Shown in pieces: positions 55,692 to 64,000 of a stretch of DNA of 64,000 nucleotides. The notes beneath the pieces are model-generated. The model was not told where the DNA came from. It saw only the letters and a list, made by a program, of their open reading frames with translations, and did not search any database. The DNA is from Colwellia sp. (lineage in GTDB: Bacteria > Pseudomonadota > Gammaproteobacteria > Enterobacterales > Alteromonadaceae). The DNA lies in NCBI GenBank assembly GCA_013215385.1, contig JABSOY010000014.1, positions 1 through 64,000 on the forward strand. The letters run 5' to 3'. Numbering within the stretch: position 1 is the stretch's first letter; each line of letters begins with the position of its first letter. A program made the position numbers and the translations under genes.

Positions 55692-57182
55692 TTACTGCCT
55701 CATAAATAAGGTTAAAAAATCATCATGACTTGGCAATTTAGACAAAGGCTGGTGTTTAATTTCTTTGATTTTTTTCAGCATGGCCAATAACTGTTCTGCT
55801 GGCATATTATTCGCCATCGGATGATAATCTTGTGGCTCTATACCTTGTCCTAGCATCACTTGTAGCCATGAACCTTCGTTAAACAAATCGTTTTGCTGAC
55901 GAAATAATTTGCCACTTTGCCTGAATAGTTCAATTTTATGCTGCAAGCTGTCTGGAATTTCCATTTCGCGCATGTCGCGCCACAACTGACTATCGGTTCG
56001 TTGATTCACATGGTAATGCAGGATAATAAAGTCGCGAATTTGTTCATATTCGACTTTTGCTTGGCGATTATACTCTGCAACTTCAGCGTCATTAATGCCC
56101 TGATGCGGAAACATATGAACTAAACGCACTACGGCCGATTGAATTAAATGAATACTGGTTGACTCTAACGGCTCAAGAAAACCGCTCGACAAACCGATGG
56201 CGATAACATTTTTATGCCATTGTTTACGTCGACGACCGGTTTTAAATTGAATCACTTTAGGGTCGGCTAAGGCTTTGCTGTCAAGGTTCGCCATGATCAA
56301 ATCTGTAGCTTGTTCATCGCTGTAATGGTTACTACTATAAACCAAACCATTACCATTACGATGCTGTAGCGGAATACGCCATTGCCAGCCGCCAGCATGC
56401 GCAATTGAGCGAGTATAAGGCAGTGTCTTTGCTAAACGCTCTGAAGGTACAGCAACTGCTCGGTCACACCTAAGCCAATGGCTCCAGTCTTCATAGCCGG
56501 TGTTTAATGTGTGTTGTATCAATAGCCCTTTGAAACCTGAGCAGTCGATAAATAAGTCGCCGGTTATTTCAGTACCATTCTTTAAGACTAACGATTCAAC
56601 ATTACCGCTTTGTGGACATTGTTTGACCTGTTTAACCAAACCTTCAGTGCGAACTACGCCAAGGTTTTCACTAAATTTACGTAAGAATTCGCCATATAAG
56701 GTCGCGTCAAAATGGTAAGCGTATGGGGTTTCAATGATCGAGTCTTGAGTTTTTATTTTAGCGAACTTGCCTTGTGTTGCGCATAAGTAGTTTAGATCGT
56801 AATCCCACAAACTATCTTTTAAACCTAGGGATTGTGCACGTTTTAAATAGTGATGAAATTGACAAAAAGGCGTACTTTTCCCCGCCGCACCAAAACTATG
56901 AAAATAGCTTTCTCCTGCTATTTTCCAATGTTCAAATTTAATACCAAGCTTAATAGTTGCTTTGGTTGCACGTAAAAATTCGGCTTCATTAATACCTAAG
57001 ACGCTATTAAATAATTGAATGGGTGGAATAGTAGCTTCGCCAACGCCAACCGTAGATATCGTGTCTGACTCAACCAATTCAACCGAGATACTTGCACCGA
57101 GTAATTTTTTGATTAATGCCGCAGACATCCAGCCCGCAGTACCACCACCTAACACCACGACTTTTTTGACTAACTTATTCAT
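55692..57182 (-). CDS. tryptophan halogenase family flavoprotein
   Basis: 496 residues. FAD-binding GGGTAGW at residues 12-18, IKLGIKFEHW (the Lys of KF aligns with the catalytic lysine of PrnA), the family W-x-W-x-I-P in GWQWRIPL (~264-271) and FLEPLESTSIHLIQ (~336-349, with the PrnA-type catalytic Glu). It lies 172 bases downstream of the TonB-dependent receptor. Such halogenase-like genes commonly accompany polysaccharide-uptake receptors in Alteromonadales and Caulobacterales (established gene association); whether they halogenate is unproven. Confidence 0.85.
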   Translation of the reverse strand: MNKLVKKVVVLGGGTAGWMSAALIKKLLGASISVELVESDTISTVGVGEATIPPIQLFNSVLGINEAEFLRATKATIKLGIKFEHWKIAGESYFHSFGAAGKSTPFCQFHHYLKRAQSLGLKDSLWDYDLNYLCATQGKFAKIKTQDSIIETPYAYHFDATLYGEFLRKFSENLGVVRTEGLVKQVKQCPQSGNVESLVLKNGTEITGDLFIDCSGFKGLLIQHTLNTGYEDWSHWLRCDRAVAVPSERLAKTLPYTRSIAHAGGWQWRIPLQHRNGNGLVYSSNHYSDEQATDLIMANLDSKALADPKVIQFKTGRRRKQWHKNVIAIGLSSGFLEPLESTSIHLIQSAVVRLVHMFPHQGINDAEVAEYNRQAKVEYEQIRDFIILHYHVNQRTDSQLWRDMREMEIPDSLQHKIELFRQSGKLFRQQNDLFNEGSWLQVMLGQGIEPQDYHPMANNMPAEQLLAMLKKIKEIKHQPLSKLPSHDDFLTLFMRQ

Positions 57183-57299
57183 AATTAGGCTTCTTTTTGA
57201 AAGGAAATCAATTTTTTATTACGCTATCACAGCTTTGACTACAACAAAACTAACCGTTTTTCTAAGTGCTTTCTAATAAAAAATGATGGTAAAAAGAAA

Positions 57300-57327
57300 A
57301 ACCTGCTAGACAACTAGCAGGTTTTTT
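57300..57327. terminator. terminator after the TonB-dependent receptor gene
   Basis: AACCTGCTAG and CTAGCAGGTT pair perfectly around a four-base loop, with A-rich and T-rich flanks that allow function on both strands. It lies between the receptor stop and the halogenase start, so the halogenase gene may have its own weaker promoter or be read through. Confidence 0.85.
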
Positions 57328-57354
57328 ATCGGTTAATAGATCATAAGGTTTAGG

Positions 57355-60132
57355 CTAGAACTTGTAATTCAAACCTAACAAAAAGTTACGCCCATACGAT
57401 TGATATTCTCTGATTTGTCGAGGGTCAGACGCTTCACGTTTTACTGTCGGCTCATCCGTTAAGTTTTGGCCCTGTAACGTCACACGTAAACCGTGTAATG
57501 CTTCAATGCCAGACTCTGAAAAGTCGTAACTGATTTGCGCATCCCAAAATTCACCACCTGCATCATCAACTTCAACGAGAGACAAGCTACCACCACGGGT
57601 TTCTGAAACATACTCATCACGCCTAGTACCGGACACACGCATTTCAAAACCGTTACGTTCATAATAGGCGGTTAAAGAATAACTTTCTTCTGACAAACCA
57701 GGAATTCGCCCTGCTTCACTAGTTTCTGTTGCATCTAATTTACCGTCTAAAAATGTCGCACTCATCATTAAGCCGAAACCTTCAAGTGACTCATGTATAA
57801 GTCTAAATGGGATACTAGCTTGATATTCGTAACCACGAACAAAACCTTTAAAACCATCTGAGTTGGTATCAACAAAGCCCGTTAACGTTGCAGGTGCATC
57901 ACCATTAGAGTCTTGATGTAAGTCTGGAATGTATACATCAGAAAAGTCCGTTAATTGGCTGTTGCTACGATGCCAATTTTTCAAATCTTTATAAAAGAAA
58001 GAGACCGCAAAGTAACCATCATCAGCAAAATAATTTTCATAAGATAAATCAAACTGGTTTACTTCATACGGTTTTAATTGCGTATTACCTGCGCTACCAC
58101 TCCATGGACCATTTTGTGGATCAGGATTCGCAATTTGGTCATCGTTATAAGCAAATGTTGCACGGGCATTCGGGCGTAAATTATCGATACGAGGGCGACT
58201 TAGTACTTTTCCCGCAGCCGTTCGAATAAATTGACCTTCGGCTATTTCAAAGCTTAAATTTAACGTCGGTAGAATGTTTGAATATGAAGTACTGTCGGCA
58301 ACCGCAGTAGGCACTACATAACCGGCTGAATTTTCAACGGTAGAGAAACCTGTCGCAGCTTGGTCAACGTCAACATATTGCACGCCGAAGTTACCCGACA
58401 TATAAATGCCGCCAAACTCAGCTTCTAAATCAACTTTTGCATAAAGCGTTAAGGTTTCTTCTTTAATGGTATAAGTATCACCTAAACGATCCGTTTGTAC
58501 TAAAGACGCTTCTGTAGCTTTGTAATAACCACTGTTATAAAGTCCTAAACTGTCATAAGCAAGCACGCCGTTAATGCCGATAAAGCTTAAATCGGCAACA
58601 CCTATTATATTTGGAATAGCAGCGTCACCTGGATATTCTGGCGACGTTAAATAGTCACCTTCATTAATTTTAAGTTTTTCACGTTCTGAATAAATCATCC
58701 CAAATTCAAGGCCACTGACAATGCTATAGTCAAGAACACCATTGGTTTGTAAACGAAAACTGTCAAGAGATTCATCAAATTCAGGGCGGTTTACAAAACC
58801 ATCTTGGGCATCGCCACCAATTACCGGAGCACCCCATGCTTGAGGACCCGCTAAGCGCATTAAACTTTCATCGGTATAATCAACGCCGGCTAATGTCGGA
58901 TGATCGCTATACATAATGCCTGTTGATGTCATTTCCCATGAACGAGCAGCAGAAGGACGACCATCAATACCAGCACGACCTACACCTGAATAACTTTCTA
59001 CATCGACAATGCTTTTATCAACATCACCCATTGAAATGTCCGCTTCTAGGGTCCAATCGTTGTTCAGTGAATATTCAACATTTAAACCAAAAGTGGTTAA
59101 TGTTGATTCTTGAGATCTCGCATCGTTACGAACAACAGAATGAAAACCGTCCCAGTAACCCGATGTTACTAAACCGTCTTCAATATTGCTTTCAGTGTAA
59201 TTTGTACCACCCCACACAGGACCCCCTTCTTCAAGGCCACGACGTGCGTCATGTTCTTTAAAATCAACATATAATGCGTCAAACTGAATTTTTAAATCAT
59301 CTGTCGGTGCGTATTCAATAACCACTGCAATCGAATCACGTTCTAACATGGCAGAGCGTGCGTAAGAGTCATGCCCGCCTAAAATTTTGTTACCTTCAGG
59401 CGTATCAGCATAACCCCAGGCACGAAATTGCTCTTCTTGACGTGGCGTCTCTTGCGAAGATAAAACCAATGCAAGGCCTAAGGTATCGTCAGCGAATTTA
59501 TCAACAAAGTTAAAAGAAACTTTATGACCATTGTTGTCGTAATCTGGGTTAGCGGCATCTTCACCATTTTTCTCAAAAACGGCATTAAGCGTCATCGTCG
59601 ATTCAGCATTTAATGGGCTAACTGTTTGTAAGTCTATTGTTCCGCCGATCCCTTGTGAAATAAGCCCGGCTTCTGGCGTTTTATAGACAATAATATTGGA
59701 AACGATTTCAGTTGGATATAAATCAAATTCTACGCCACGGTTATCACCCATACCTAATAGTTCACGACCATTAAGTGATGTACCTATGAAGTTCTCATTG
59801 AAACCACGAACCGATAAACCGCTCGTACGTCCGTTGCGTCGTTCGCCGGTTACGCCCGGTAAACGTGATAAAGATTCAGCTATGCTGGTGTCTGGCAATT
59901 TACCAATATCTTCTGCTGAAATAACTTCAACAATTGAGTTAGTGCTCATTTTTATTGCTTGAGCACGTTGTAAGCTGCCACGAATACCGGTTACGGTAAT
60001 AACTTCAATTTCTTTTTCTTTGACTGTTGCATTGCTATTTTGTGTTTCTGCGGCAAACGCTGATGCACTCATCGCTATCATGCCACTTGACAGTATCGCT
60101 AAGCTTAGTTTGTTTGGTGTAAATTTTAGCAT
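57355..60132 (-). CDS. TonB-dependent outer-membrane receptor of the alpha-glucan locus
   Basis: 925 residues from the ATG at 60132 (MLKFTPNKLSLAIL), preceded by GGGGAG; a longer frame from 60159 lacks this. Signal peptide to ASAFAAE, TonB-box-like EVITVTGIRGSLQRAQ, plug domain (IAESLSRLPGVTGERRNGR, GLSVRGFNENFIGTSLNGRE) and barrel ending in NLTDEP and YGRNFLLGLNYKF. Likely importer of maltodextrin across the outer membrane. Three operator palindromes lie upstream. Confidence 0.88.
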   Translation of the reverse strand: MLKFTPNKLSLAILSSGMIAMSASAFAAETQNSNATVKEKEIEVITVTGIRGSLQRAQAIKMSTNSIVEVISAEDIGKLPDTSIAESLSRLPGVTGERRNGRTSGLSVRGFNENFIGTSLNGRELLGMGDNRGVEFDLYPTEIVSNIIVYKTPEAGLISQGIGGTIDLQTVSPLNAESTMTLNAVFEKNGEDAANPDYDNNGHKVSFNFVDKFADDTLGLALVLSSQETPRQEEQFRAWGYADTPEGNKILGGHDSYARSAMLERDSIAVVIEYAPTDDLKIQFDALYVDFKEHDARRGLEEGGPVWGGTNYTESNIEDGLVTSGYWDGFHSVVRNDARSQESTLTTFGLNVEYSLNNDWTLEADISMGDVDKSIVDVESYSGVGRAGIDGRPSAARSWEMTSTGIMYSDHPTLAGVDYTDESLMRLAGPQAWGAPVIGGDAQDGFVNRPEFDESLDSFRLQTNGVLDYSIVSGLEFGMIYSEREKLKINEGDYLTSPEYPGDAAIPNIIGVADLSFIGINGVLAYDSLGLYNSGYYKATEASLVQTDRLGDTYTIKEETLTLYAKVDLEAEFGGIYMSGNFGVQYVDVDQAATGFSTVENSAGYVVPTAVADSTSYSNILPTLNLSFEIAEGQFIRTAAGKVLSRPRIDNLRPNARATFAYNDDQIANPDPQNGPWSGSAGNTQLKPYEVNQFDLSYENYFADDGYFAVSFFYKDLKNWHRSNSQLTDFSDVYIPDLHQDSNGDAPATLTGFVDTNSDGFKGFVRGYEYQASIPFRLIHESLEGFGLMMSATFLDGKLDATETSEAGRIPGLSEESYSLTAYYERNGFEMRVSGTRRDEYVSETRGGSLSLVEVDDAGGEFWDAQISYDFSESGIEALHGLRVTLQGQNLTDEPTVKREASDPRQIREYQSYGRNFLLGLNYKF

Positions 60133-60282
60133 GCTATGTATCTCCCCAGATCCATTCATATTTTGTACAGAGTAATTACGTTTACTGTTTTTATTTCTAA
60201 TACGTAATTATTTAAAATAGTTTTATCTGCTCATTTACAGATAAACCTAATATAGAGTGGATGCAAGCCTATGAATATGGCA

Positions 60283-60358
60283 TGCATACGTATTCAGCTA
60301 AGGATAGAAGAATGCATACGTATTCAAAGCTAAGGATAGAAGAATGCATACGTATTCA
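60283..60358. promoter_or_regulatory. triple glucan-regulon operator array before the TonB-dependent receptor
   Basis: TGCATACGTATTCA occurs at 60283-60296, 60313-60326 and 60345-60358. The unit around it (CAAAGCTAAGGATAGAAGA plus the palindrome) is tandemly repeated with a period of 30 then 32 bases, about three helical turns, so the sites face the same side of the DNA. They lie 150-225 bases before the receptor start. The core is the same as at 53559 and 53598. Confidence 0.75.
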
Positions 60359-60420
60359 AAGCTAAGTCAATTTTCATGCTTTGACAAGTTAGCTGGAAAT
60401 AAATAATTTCTTCGGGTATA

Positions 60421-60452
60421 AAAAAAGCTCTCTACCGAGTAGAGAGCTTTTT
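60421..60452. terminator. terminator of the pullulanase gene
   Basis: AAAAGCTCTCTAC and GTAGAGAGCTTTT form a 13-base-pair stem with a tiny loop and T run, 120 bases past the pullulanase stop. The DNA between this and 60570 holds nothing recognised. Confidence 0.85.
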
Positions 60453-60570
60453 AATGTTATTTAACGGTAACGCTTTATCTTAATTATATCCACAGCTTAA
60501 TAAAGACATGAATTAAGCTATAAATTAAAGCGAGTCCCCCTTAAGTTACACCCTGAATTTACACCCGTCA

Positions 60571-63500
60571 TTACGGTTTCTTACTGATATTTATCGTTGG
60601 TGTTTGCGGGTTAGGCCCTGCAACAGTAACGATATAATCGCCATCTTCAGTAATTGTAACACTCAAGTTATCTTGCGAGTCTTGAACTAATAACAAAGAT
60701 GAGTCTAGGGTAACAACATTAGTATCTGCTGGTGCACCTAAATTGACTGTTGACCAATCACCCGAAGCAACTTTAAAACCATAGTCACCTGCCGTTAGGT
60801 TTATCTCCACTGAATAACTACTAGCGCCATCATAACTAAGTAAATCAACTTCACCCCAACCATTCATGTCGCCACGAATAAATACAGGAGTAGCACCAAA
60901 CATTTCAGCAGAGAATATACTTAATGTAGGTTCAGCTAAATTCGACGCGTCAAAGACAAATGTGTAATCGCCGTCTTCAGTAAAGACCATGTTAAAGTTA
61001 TCATTACTACCTGATAATAATAACTGCTCTTCACCTTCAAAAATCTCCATATCATCCGCAGGTGCGCCCATATTTATCGTAGACCAATCAGCAGAGGCTA
61101 TTTTAAAGTTTGGTGTTGAAGCGGTCATGCTAATAGTGACTTGATACTTACCGTCACCGACATAAACTAGTGGGTTATCTTCACTCCAGCCATTCATGTC
61201 ACCACGAATAAACACAGCAGTACCAACAAAGGGTTCTTCATTTTCTACTAACAAAGTAGGTGCATCGCTATTCGAAGCATCAAGCGAAAAGAGGTAAGTT
61301 CCGTCAACGGCAATGGTAATACTTAAATTATCATTACTGCCTGGTAATAAACTAAAACTTTCATCTTCTACTACTTCACCACCAGAGCCCGGTGCACCTA
61401 AGTTAATGGTTGACCAATCTCCTGAAGCAACTTTAAAACCGTAAGTTCCTGCAGCAAAGGTAATTTTCGCTTGGTATATGCCATCAGCTTGGTAGGTTAA
61501 ACCGTCAACTTCACCCCAACCATTCATGTCACCACGAATAAATGGCACGGTATCTCCGTAAGGAACAACATCTGGTGCCCCTGCCGTTGCATAAGCTGAT
61601 AAACCTAAGCCCTGTGTTTCGCCTTGTACTTTCACAAAAACAGCGGTCGTTAACGCAGCAACAGTAAAGCTGCCTTCGTCAGTACCTTGCTCAAAGCTAG
61701 CACTAGCAACAGTGCCATCGACAGAATCGATTAATAACGGGTGTAAGCTAAAGTCACTTGCAGAGGCAATAGTATGGGTTTGTTCACTATTGCTGCCATT
61801 TACCACAACCACGATCGCGTCATAATTAGCGTCAATATCGTTAAGATTGGTACCGTCATCAATACTCATTACAATTAAACCTTGCGTTTGATTTTTACCA
61901 ATATTATGAAAACCAACACGGTCAATAATATCTGTCGCTGTGGTTAATCTAAACAAGGCGCTGCTTGAACGAATTGATAAAAATTCGTTAAATACATTTG
62001 AGGCAAACAATATATCCGTCATTGCAACAGTGCTTGCTGGGCTAGCAGCTAAGGTAATTAATTCGTTTTCATCTCGGCCACCTTTGTCTAGCGGTAAACC
62101 TTTATTCCAGTTATTTAGCTCGAAAGTGAAATCAACTAGGTTATACCAATCACCTGCGTCGTAAGTATTTCGGTCTAAAGATTTAGAACGTAGGAAGTCG
62201 CCCCCCATTTGTAAAAACGGAATACCTTGTGACAATAATACAATTGATTGAGATATATTCTGTGCACGAACTCGTTCGCTATTAGCCATTGCTGGGCTCA
62301 ACTTAAACTGTAGGTTATCCCATAAGGTTTCATTATCGTGCTTTGATACATAGTTAATCACATCTGCAGGGTCTTTTGCATACATACCAAAAGCACTACC
62401 AGCGGCGTCTGTGCCGTTGAAGTTTTTCAATACATAGTCAGTTAACGTGCCTGCCATACCTAACTTAACAATGTCTTGTTGCTGAAATGGATAATCTGAA
62501 TCACTTTCGTTATTAAATAAAGTCGCATTGCGAATACCGTCACGAAGACGATCGTTAAAAGTGGCTATTTCTGTGCCCGCCATATTTGCTTGATCGGCGC
62601 GTTCGAAACCACGTGAGTCTTTATACCAGCCTTCACCATAAAAATGATTGTCAGGGTCAATCGCTTGCACGGCATCGCGCGCTGCTAACATCTGTGTTTT
62701 AGAAGCTTGGCTCATGATATCGAAGCGAAACCCGTCAAACTGATATTGCTCTGTCCACTGTTTTAACGAGTCAACCATCAACTTGTCCATCATGCGATGT
62801 TCAAGGGCGGTATCACTACAACATGTGCTATTTTGCACCGCGCCAGTATTAACGTCGCGACTGTGATAATAGCCAGGTACAAACTTATCTAGTACCGAGT
62901 TATCCCATAAACCAGCAGAGTTGGTATGGTTATAAACAACATCTAAGACCACACGTAACCCAATGTCGTGCAATGACTTGATCATCGCTCGCATTTCTTT
63001 AATGCGTGTTACGCCGTCAGGGTTTGAAGCATAGATACCGTCAGGTACATTAAAATGTTTAGGATCATAGCCCCAATTAAAGCTATCGGTATTACGCATC
63101 GCTTCGGTCAGTAAAGCAACATCGTTTGAGAAAGGTGAATAACTTTCAAAAACCGAACGCAAGCTTTGCTCGTCAATACCTTGATAACAAGGCGGTGCTT
63201 TAGAATCTATTTTACATAATGCTAATACCGTACTGTCCAAATCGATAATTTTTGCGGGATCTTCATTAATAGTAGCGATATCGTTAGCAGGCAACATATG
63301 AAAATGCGTTAAGCCGTTAGCAACTAACTTTTGTAAATGCTGCATAGGCGCAGATTCTATTTCGGTAAAGGCTAAGAACTTGCCTCTATTCTCAACAGAG
63401 GTACTTTCATCTTGTGCACTAAAGTCACGAATATGTCCTTCGTAAATTACCGCGTCTTCATAGTTTTCAATAGTTGATACTGAGTGGTCTTCCCAACCTT

Positions 63501-63999
63501 CAGGTTGCAAGTCTTCATCTGATAAATTAACAAACTGAGAATACTCACCATTGGTTGATAAACTTACCGAGTAAGGGTCAGTACTTTCTATTTCTTCAAT
63601 CGCTTTATTTTGTGGATGATAAAGTGTTAATGCTAAACGATAGAATTGACGGTCTAGACTTGTATCTCCGGTATAACTCCATATACCTGTCATTGAGTCT
63701 TCAGTCATATCATGGCTTGAAACCATGTCTTTATTTGCATCATAAATATTTAATTTAAGATCTTGCGCAGTTGGCGACCAAACAGAAACTTTAATAGTGC
63801 CATTTTCATAAACAACGCCTAAGGTTGCTTCATCGGCATCCATTTCGCCTTTGGTATAAAGATCATCAAGTACTAAATCAGCTTGCACATACGTTGCCGC
63901 AACAGCAAGCCCTTCCGCGTCATAACCAACTAACACTAACTGGTTTTTAGCGATAGCTTTTGCTTCTTCAACTGACCAATCACCAGAAAAAGCAGACCA
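60571..63999 (-). CDS. pullulanase-type GH13 with three C-terminal repeats (partial, N-terminus beyond window)
   Basis: The frame is open to the right edge; reading beyond 63936 continues WSAFSGDWSVEEAKAIAKNQ, so the N-terminus lies outside. About 1142 residues are visible. From the N-terminal side: CBM48-like beta domain (VYENGTIKVSVWSPTAQDLK), then the catalytic barrel with VVYNHTNSAG, FDGFRFDIMSQ (nucleophile Asp) and YGEGW (acid/base Glu), as in alpha-1,6-glucosidases of pullulanase type. The last ~330 residues are three similar ~105-residue modules, each containing FIRGDMNGW and later SADWSTINMGAP or SGDWSTINLGAP, which resemble starch-binding domains. Debranching enzyme of the locus; a signal peptide is expected outside. 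Confidence 0.9.
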   Translation of the reverse strand, partial: WSAFSGDWSVEEAKAIAKNQLVLVGYDAEGLAVAATYVQADLVLDDLYTKGEMDADEATLGVVYENGTIKVSVWSPTAQDLKLNIYDANKDMVSSHDMTEDSMTGIWSYTGDTSLDRQFYRLALTLYHPQNKAIEEIESTDPYSVSLSTNGEYSQFVNLSDEDLQPEGWEDHSVSTIENYEDAVIYEGHIRDFSAQDESTSVENRGKFLAFTEIESAPMQHLQKLVANGLTHFHMLPANDIATINEDPAKIIDLDSTVLALCKIDSKAPPCYQGIDEQSLRSVFESYSPFSNDVALLTEAMRNTDSFNWGYDPKHFNVPDGIYASNPDGVTRIKEMRAMIKSLHDIGLRVVLDVVYNHTNSAGLWDNSVLDKFVPGYYHSRDVNTGAVQNSTCCSDTALEHRMMDKLMVDSLKQWTEQYQFDGFRFDIMSQASKTQMLAARDAVQAIDPDNHFYGEGWYKDSRGFERADQANMAGTEIATFNDRLRDGIRNATLFNNESDSDYPFQQQDIVKLGMAGTLTDYVLKNFNGTDAAGSAFGMYAKDPADVINYVSKHDNETLWDNLQFKLSPAMANSERVRAQNISQSIVLLSQGIPFLQMGGDFLRSKSLDRNTYDAGDWYNLVDFTFELNNWNKGLPLDKGGRDENELITLAASPASTVAMTDILFASNVFNEFLSIRSSSALFRLTTATDIIDRVGFHNIGKNQTQGLIVMSIDDGTNLNDIDANYDAIVVVVNGSNSEQTHTIASASDFSLHPLLIDSVDGTVASASFEQGTDEGSFTVAALTTAVFVKVQGETQGLGLSAYATAGAPDVVPYGDTVPFIRGDMNGWGEVDGLTYQADGIYQAKITFAAGTYGFKVASGDWSTINLGAPGSGGEVVEDESFSLLPGSNDNLSITIAVDGTYLFSLDASNSDAPTLLVENEEPFVGTAVFIRGDMNGWSEDNPLVYVGDGKYQVTISMTASTPNFKIASADWSTINMGAPADDMEIFEGEEQLLLSGSNDNFNMVFTEDGDYTFVFDASNLAEPTLSIFSAEMFGATPVFIRGDMNGWGEVDLLSYDGASSYSVEINLTAGDYGFKVASGDWSTVNLGAPADTNVVTLDSSLLLVQDSQDNLSVTITEDGDYIVTVAGPNPQTPTINISKKP

Positions 64000-64000
64000 A

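Noticed and set aside
1-64000. Search for CRISPR arrays, tRNA and rRNA genes, attachment sites and phage genes
   Set aside because: No regularly spaced repeats with spacers, no recognisable cloverleaf and no phage structural genes were seen by eye; a covariance-model scan could still find a missed tRNA.

Overview
The window looks like chromosomal DNA of a marine, low-GC gammaproteobacterium of the Alteromonadales (Colwellia/Thalassotalea-like). The reasons are AT-rich codon use, several TonB-dependent receptors with the IRGSL signature beside glycoside hydrolases and a tryptophan-halogenase-like protein, three PEP-CTERM proteins, a secreted RHS protein and decayed IS elements. This placement is inference from gene content; no rRNA or other marker gene is present. 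I see no tRNA, rRNA, CRISPR array or intact prophage.

Layout. 1-3.0 kb: start of a PhnD-like substrate-binding protein, cut by the window edge, then an NAD-dependent epimerase between two transposase remnants. 3.0-13.8 kb: a PEP-CTERM protein followed by a 2291-residue secreted multidomain esterase/lipase-like protein, divergent from an ECF-type sigma factor and a TPR-containing Ser/Thr kinase. 14.2-16.3 kb: a mer-like island (merR divergent from a GDCCVxC protein, merT, merP and a barrel-like protein) that lacks merA and has a textbook 19-bp-spacer MerR promoter. 16.4-21.6 kb: a class-C beta-lactamase-like serine hydrolase, a small unknown protein, a PEP-CTERM protein and a retropepsin-like protease.

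21.8-30.6 kb: a sugar-uptake locus. A ROK repressor is divergent from a substrate-binding protein, permease and ATPase (ribose/fructose type), a GH3 glycosidase and a TonB-dependent receptor. A near-perfect palindrome in the divergent promoter has a partial second copy before the receptor, suggesting one local regulon. 30.7-34 kb: an istB pseudogene, a small secreted protein with two copies of a MGPPWQC motif, a cytochrome b561 with a Fur-like site, and a membrane protein directly downstream of the large RHS gene (34.1-39.1 kb). 39-45.7 kb: a frameshifted outer-membrane barrel gene, a dienoyl-CoA isomerase-like crotonase, a third PEP-CTERM gene, an M28 peptidase lipoprotein and an orphan CheX. 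46-51.6 kb: an alanine-dehydrogenase/PNT-like enzyme, a YedK/HMCES family protein, a Crp/Fnr-type regulator, an unknown exported protein flanked by a duplicated noncoding sequence, and an EamA transporter.

51.8-64 kb: an alpha-glucan (starch/maltodextrin) utilisation locus with a GH13 alpha-glucosidase, a secreted GH13 amylase, a tryptophan-halogenase-like flavoprotein, a TonB-dependent receptor and a pullulanase with three repeated C-terminal modules (cut by the right edge). A palindrome with the core TGCATACGTATGCA occurs twice between the two divergent GH13 genes and three times, at 30- and 32-bp spacing, before the receptor. This points to one LacI-type regulator whose gene is not in the window. 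Two PEP-CTERM genes carry sigma-54-type promoters and share a 12-base leader motif. The strongest candidates for something undescribed are the PEP-CTERM/giant-esterase/ECF-kinase cluster, the PEP-CTERM promoter-plus-leader signature, the merA-less mer island and the MGPPWQC repeat protein.
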